Source: Paracoccaceae bacterium (lineage in GTDB: Bacteria > Pseudomonadota > Alphaproteobacteria > Rhodobacterales > Rhodobacteraceae). Taken from it: 9,293 bases of DNA. Within the stretch, counting starts at the first letter, position 1, and every line of letters begins with the position of its first letter. The position numbers and the translations under genes were made by a program. Below are positions 7,375 through 9,293 of this stretch, in pieces. Location of the stretch: assembly GCA_003250135.1 (NCBI GenBank), contig QKHF01000312.1, forward strand, positions 1-9,293, written 5' to 3'. The notes under the pieces were generated by a model. It made no database searches, had not been told where the DNA came from, and saw nothing but the letters and a program-made list of their open reading frames with translations.

Positions 7375-7477
7375 ATCCCTCGTCCCCGGGTTGCGCCGCG
7401 TTTTCAGACGCGACGCATATTCTTAGCATGCGAAAGCGGCCTGCACAGGACCGTGCGGCGCCGGGCCGCTCCACGCT
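7375..7477 (-). promoter_or_regulatory. Probable promoter region of the permease gene
   Basis: The 103 bases between the permease start and the stop of the next leftward gene are the only space for a separate permease promoter. They contain an AT-rich patch CTAAGAATAT (minus strand, about 7413-7428) flanked by short inverted repeats (CGCGT/ACGCG at about 7397-7412 and CGCAT/ATGCG at about 7414-7432). No convincing -35 box could be paired with it, so read-through from upstream genes is equally possible. Confidence 0.25.
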
Positions 7478-7837
7478 TCAGAGACGCGGCAGCGTAAGTT
7501 CAGGCGGCGTCGCGCCCCGCGCCAGCGCCGAGGCGCCGATGAGCCCGCGCAGGGTCTCGGCCACGGCGGCCAGCACGCGCTCTATGGCGGTATGGGCCAG
7601 CGCGCGGATGTTGCGCACGAAGCGCTCGGCCATGCGATCCAGTTCCTCGACCTCGGCGCGAAGCTCCTCTTCGCTCAACTCTCCGGCGGCGTAGGCCTCG
7701 CCGATCAGCAGGGCGTAGCGGGAAATGGTCCGGGCCTTCACACGGGAATATCCCGCGACCATCTCGGCGTCGGTTTCAAGGATTCGGCTGACGGCGTCGG
7801 TAAGCTGCGCCGCAGCCTGGTTGATGATCTCGGTCAT
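7478..7837 (-). CDS. Small helical protein of unknown function
   Basis: This 119-residue protein is predicted to be almost entirely alpha-helical, with no signal peptide and no long hydrophobic segment. An acidic helix LSEEELRAEVEELDRM (54-69) is followed by an amphipathic region (70-101) whose heptad-like spacing suggests a helical bundle or coiled coil, and by a short Pro-containing tail. I recognise no family. The ATG at 7837 is well supported: AGGAG lies 5 bases upstream, inside the 11-base gap after the lipoprotein gene's stop. That tight spacing implies one transcript and possibly a shared role with the lipoprotein, although this protein has no export signal and would stay in the cytoplasm. 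Confidence 0.72.
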   Translation of the reverse strand: MTEIINQAAAQLTDAVSRILETDAEMVAGYSRVKARTISRYALLIGEAYAAGELSEEELRAEVEELDRMAERFVRNIRALAHTAIERVLAAVAETLRGLIGASALARGATPPELTLPRL

Positions 7838-7848
7838 GATCGCTCCTG

Positions 7849-8421
7849 TCAGCGGTTGCGGTTGAGGATGGTGCGCTCGTAGAACAGCGCGTCTCGCAAT
7901 GCGTCCTCCAGCGCGAGGCGCGCGATTTCCGTGGTGGAACTGGGCAAGCCCGGCGCCTCGGCCGCCCGGTCGCGCGCCCTCAGGCGCTCCAACGCGCCCA
8001 GATAGTCGGTCATGAACGCCGCCGTCGCGTTCGAGAGGTCGCGTCCGCCCTCCCCGCCGCCATCCGGCGCCCGGCCGATCATCTCGACGATGCGATCCTC
8101 GGCCGGTTGGGTTGCGGCGCGAATATGGTCGGAAATCGGACCGGAGGGGGCCGGGCGCGCCTCGGCCAGCAGGCGGATCGCGGCGGCGCGGGCGGCGAGC
8201 CGGGCGTAGATCTCCTCGCGGCCCTCCAGCGCATCGGGCGAGAAACTTTCACCACCGGCGAACAAGGTCTGGGTGTCGAGCGCCAGCGCCTCAAGTTCAG
8301 CGATCAGGCGGGCGTCCTGCGGGGGTTCGATGCGGATCGCGCAGGCGGCGAGCAGCGCCATGGCGAGAATTGATACGAAGATGCGCGCCGCGCAGTAGTC
8401 GCGGCGCCGATGATGATGCAT
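7849..8421 (-). CDS. Predicted lipoprotein, function unknown
   Basis: This is a 190-residue lipoprotein. The N-terminus MHHHRRRDYC is positively charged and His-rich, followed by a hydrophobic stretch (13-23) and a lipobox L-A-A-C with the lipidated cysteine at 27. Ala28 follows, favouring outer-membrane sorting. The mature part is helical and rich in Ala, Arg, Glu and Asp, with a Gly/Pro hinge RAPDGGGEGGRD (117-128), and ends in a basic tail. No catalytic motif is visible and I recognise no family. The ATG at 8421 has GAGG about 5 bases before it. The next gene downstream starts 11 bases after its stop, so the two form an operon; the small membrane protein gene upstream, 94 bases away, may belong to the same transcript. 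Confidence 0.78.
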   Translation of the reverse strand: MHHHRRRDYCAARIFVSILAMALLAACAIRIEPPQDARLIAELEALALDTQTLFAGGESFSPDALEGREEIYARLAARAAAIRLLAEARPAPSGPISDHIRAATQPAEDRIVEMIGRAPDGGGEGGRDLSNATAAFMTDYLGALERLRARDRAAEAPGLPSSTTEIARLALEDALRDALFYERTILNRNR

Positions 8422-8475
8422 GTTGTCCTCAGAAGAGTCAGGCCGGCGCCGATCGCGCGGGCGGCGCGAACGTTA

Positions 8476-8495
8476 CGGCGTTTCGGTTAACGCCG
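8476..8495 (-). terminator. Hairpin after the small membrane protein gene, possible terminator
   Basis: CGGCGTT (8476-8482) and AACGCCG (8489-8495) pair perfectly over 7 bases with a 6-base loop, 20 bases beyond the stop of the leftward small membrane protein gene. On the minus strand the hairpin is followed by TAACGTT rather than a T-run, so termination would be partial at best. It may attenuate or process a transcript that continues into the lipoprotein gene. Confidence 0.35.
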
Positions 8496-8515
8496 AGTTT
8501 GGCCGCATCTTCGCG

Positions 8516-8815
8516 TTAACTCTTGAAATCGAGGCCCGTCTTCTTCTTGCGCCGCAGGAAAAGCAGCAACAAGCCCGGGACAGCCAGCACCGGCGCGAGC
8601 GGCCAGGTGAGCAACGTCAGCATCACCGGGTCCCACAGCCAGACGGCGACATGGCGCTCCAGCGCGGGCTGCAAAAGCTGAAGGCTGTCAGGATGAAGCT
8701 GGAACCAGACCTCGCCGACGGCGCGCAGGCGAAATCCATCCTCCGCGGCCAGAACGTCGCCGATCAGCGCGCCCGCGCCCAACACCACAAGAAGCAAACC
8801 GATCAACCGACGCAA
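8516..8815 (-). CDS. Small two-helix membrane protein, uncharacterised
   Basis: This is a 99-residue inner-membrane protein with hydrophobic segments at about 4-23 and 64-86, joined by a periplasmic-type stretch containing AVGEVWFQLHPDSLQLLQPALERH and a WLWDP motif before the second helix. The C-terminus is basic (RRKKK), consistent with a cytoplasmic tail. The GEVW...LHP...LLQP...WLWDP pattern is one I remember from unnamed alphaproteobacterial proteins, with no known function. The start is a TTG at 8815, chosen because GGGAGG sits 5 bases upstream; the in-frame GTG at 8821 overlaps that site and would add two residues. The gene is divergent from tRNA-Ser and upstream of the lipoprotein pair. 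Confidence 0.75.
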   Translation of the reverse strand: MRRLIGLLLVVLGAGALIGDVLAAEDGFRLRAVGEVWFQLHPDSLQLLQPALERHVAVWLWDPVMLTLLTWPLAPVLAVPGLLLLFLRRKKKTGLDFKS

Positions 8816-8820
8816 CGCCA

Positions 8821-8826
8821 CCTCCC
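8821..8826 (-). promoter_or_regulatory. Ribosome binding site favouring a TTG start
   Basis: GGGAGG on the minus strand ends 5 bases before TTG at 8815. The alternative GTG at 8821 shares its first base with this motif, so it could not use it. Confidence 0.5.
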
Positions 8827-8885
8827 GCCTTCTACAGACTGATGGGTACCAGCCGATTATGGCGATTCCAACTCACGGATCGGTG

Positions 8886-8914
8886 CTTGCGCCTGAAGGG
8901 GTGAAGTGTATAGA
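8886..8914 (+). promoter_or_regulatory. Candidate promoter of tRNA-Ser
   Basis: CTTGCG (8886-8891) and GTATAGA (8908-8914) are spaced about 16 bases apart, matching the alphaproteobacterial -35/-10 pattern at 4 of 6 positions each. Transcription would start roughly 10 bases before the tRNA 5' end, an ordinary arrangement for tRNA genes. Confidence 0.48.
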
Positions 8915-8929
8915 TGGCGCCGCTTCCGC

Positions 8930-9019
8930 GGAGGGGTGGCCGAGTGGTCGAAGGCGCACGCCTGGAAAGCGTGTATAGGGGCAACTCTATCGCGGGTTCG
9001 AATCCCGCTCCCTCCGCCA
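8930..9019 (+). tRNA. tRNA-Ser with anticodon GGA
   Basis: This is a complete class II tRNA that reads UCC and UCU serine codons. The acceptor stem GGAGGGG (8930-8936) pairs with TCCCTCC (9009-9015), closing with one G-U pair. The discriminator G is at 9016 and CCA is encoded at 9017-9019. The anticodon stem CACGC/GCGTG (8957-8961 with 8969-8973) holds the loop CTGGAAA with anticodon GGA at 8964-8966. A long variable arm (about 8974-8991, TATAGGGGCAACTCTAT) identifies serine, and the T arm GCGGGTTCGAATCCCGC is standard. No mismatch suggests a pseudogene. Confidence 0.97.
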
Positions 9020-9064
9020 GAACGCCCGTTTCTTGCATGTAGGTCAGTACGTTACTTCAGGATC

Positions 9065-9082
9065 TGGCGACAGATCTCGCCA
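9065..9082. repeat. Short inverted repeat downstream of tRNA-Ser
   Basis: TGGCGA (9065-9070) and TCGCCA (9077-9082) pair perfectly around CAGATC. The overlapping GATCT (9061-9065) and AGATC (9072-9076) form a competing stem. It could be a weak tRNA terminator, but no T-run follows. Confidence 0.4.
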
Positions 9083-9196
9083 ACGCTTCCCTGCATCGCC
9101 ACACCTCACACGGAACTGATGCGCGTTGCGGCAAGCTCCCGTCCGCACGCGCTTTTCAGCCAGAGCGCGCCCGTAGCTTTCATGCGAGGCCGGAAG

Positions 9197-9226
9197 GACG
9201 CTCGCCTCGACAAGTCGGCGAGCGTC
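9197..9226. repeat. Perfect 10-base inverted repeat
   Basis: GACGCTCGCC (9197-9206) and GGCGAGCGTC (9217-9226) are exact reverse complements with a 10-base loop. The stem is strong and GC-rich. No T-run follows on either strand, so a simple terminator is not clear; a structured RNA, a protein-binding palindrome or part of a repeat family are alternatives. Confidence 0.6.
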
Positions 9227-9293
9227 GCGAATGCGGACTCAGCGAACCACGTGAACCGAGCAATCGGCATGGCGCACCACCCGCGCGGCGGTG

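Larger units (their letters stand above)
9020..9293. other. Post-tRNA segment with inverted repeats and no recognised gene
   Basis: No gene is recognised in the 274 bases after the tRNA. Two anonymous frames are open: rightward from an ATG at 9119 to the window edge, and leftward from an ATG at 9270 to a stop at 9106 (about 54 codons). They overlap on opposite strands, match nothing I know and have roughly three-quarters GC at third positions, lower than the clear genes here. A short T-rich patch lies at 9028-9033. Two hairpins are present (9065-9082 and 9197-9226). Confidence 0.5.

Noticed and set aside
6235..7497. A 420-codon plus-strand frame antisense to the permease
   Set aside because: It is Arg/Gln/Asp-rich with no domain, whereas the minus strand gives well-formed transmembrane segments.
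8832..9038. A 68-codon minus-strand frame across tRNA-Ser, containing GAGFEPAIELP and RRAPSTTRPP
   Set aside because: This is the well-known antisense translation of a tRNA-Ser gene that is often misannotated as a protein. It overlaps the tRNA fully and has no support of its own.
9106..9270. Short minus-strand frame of about 54 codons, and an overlapping plus-strand frame from 9119
   Set aside because: Neither has a clear ribosome binding site or a family resemblance, and each overlaps the other, so I did not call either as a gene.
1..9293. CRISPR arrays, insertion sequences, toxin-antitoxin pairs or phage genes
   Set aside because: No regularly spaced repeats, transposase-like proteins or paired small toxin/antitoxin genes were seen on either strand.

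Overview
This window looks like chromosome from a high-GC alphaproteobacterium, probably Rhodobacterales. The evidence is the paired aerobic cobaltochelatase genes cobS and cobT, a J-domain protein of a type I associate with that order, and a GatB with the roughly ten-residue insertion (about residues 219-235) that I remember from Rhodobacteraceae. Third codon positions are strongly GC-rich, so several long antisense open frames are shadows. The taxon is a judgement from recalled family sequences, not from a search.

Left part (1-2136): gatB, the B subunit of the tRNA-dependent amidotransferase, reads rightward behind a plausible promoter. It converges on a tiny lipoprotein gene, with a palindrome between the two stops. 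Upstream of the lipoprotein gene lies a leftward bolA with a GTG start.

Centre (2232-5962): divergent from bolA is a J-domain protein with an N-terminal Cys/His cluster. It is followed by cobS (AAA+ ATPase) and cobT (acidic linker plus VWA/MIDAS domain), 13 bases apart. CobS and CobT form the chelatase motor that works with CobN (not in the window) to put cobalt into hydrogenobyrinic acid a,c-diamide. No B12 riboswitch is visible upstream of cobS.

Right part (5959-8815): a polytopic membrane permease of unknown substrate converges on cobT, and the two stop codons overlap. Next come a small helical protein and a lipoprotein that are tightly coupled, then a small two-helix membrane protein; all read leftward. 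None of these four has a function I can name.

Far right (8930-9293): a complete tRNA-Ser(GGA) with encoded CCA, followed by about 270 bases with inverted repeats, less biased codon use and no recognisable gene. Most of the window is ordinary core chromosome. The points worth a second look are the bolA/J-protein/cobST neighbourhood, the unknown lipoprotein cassette, the permease's apparent internal duplication, and the post-tRNA segment.
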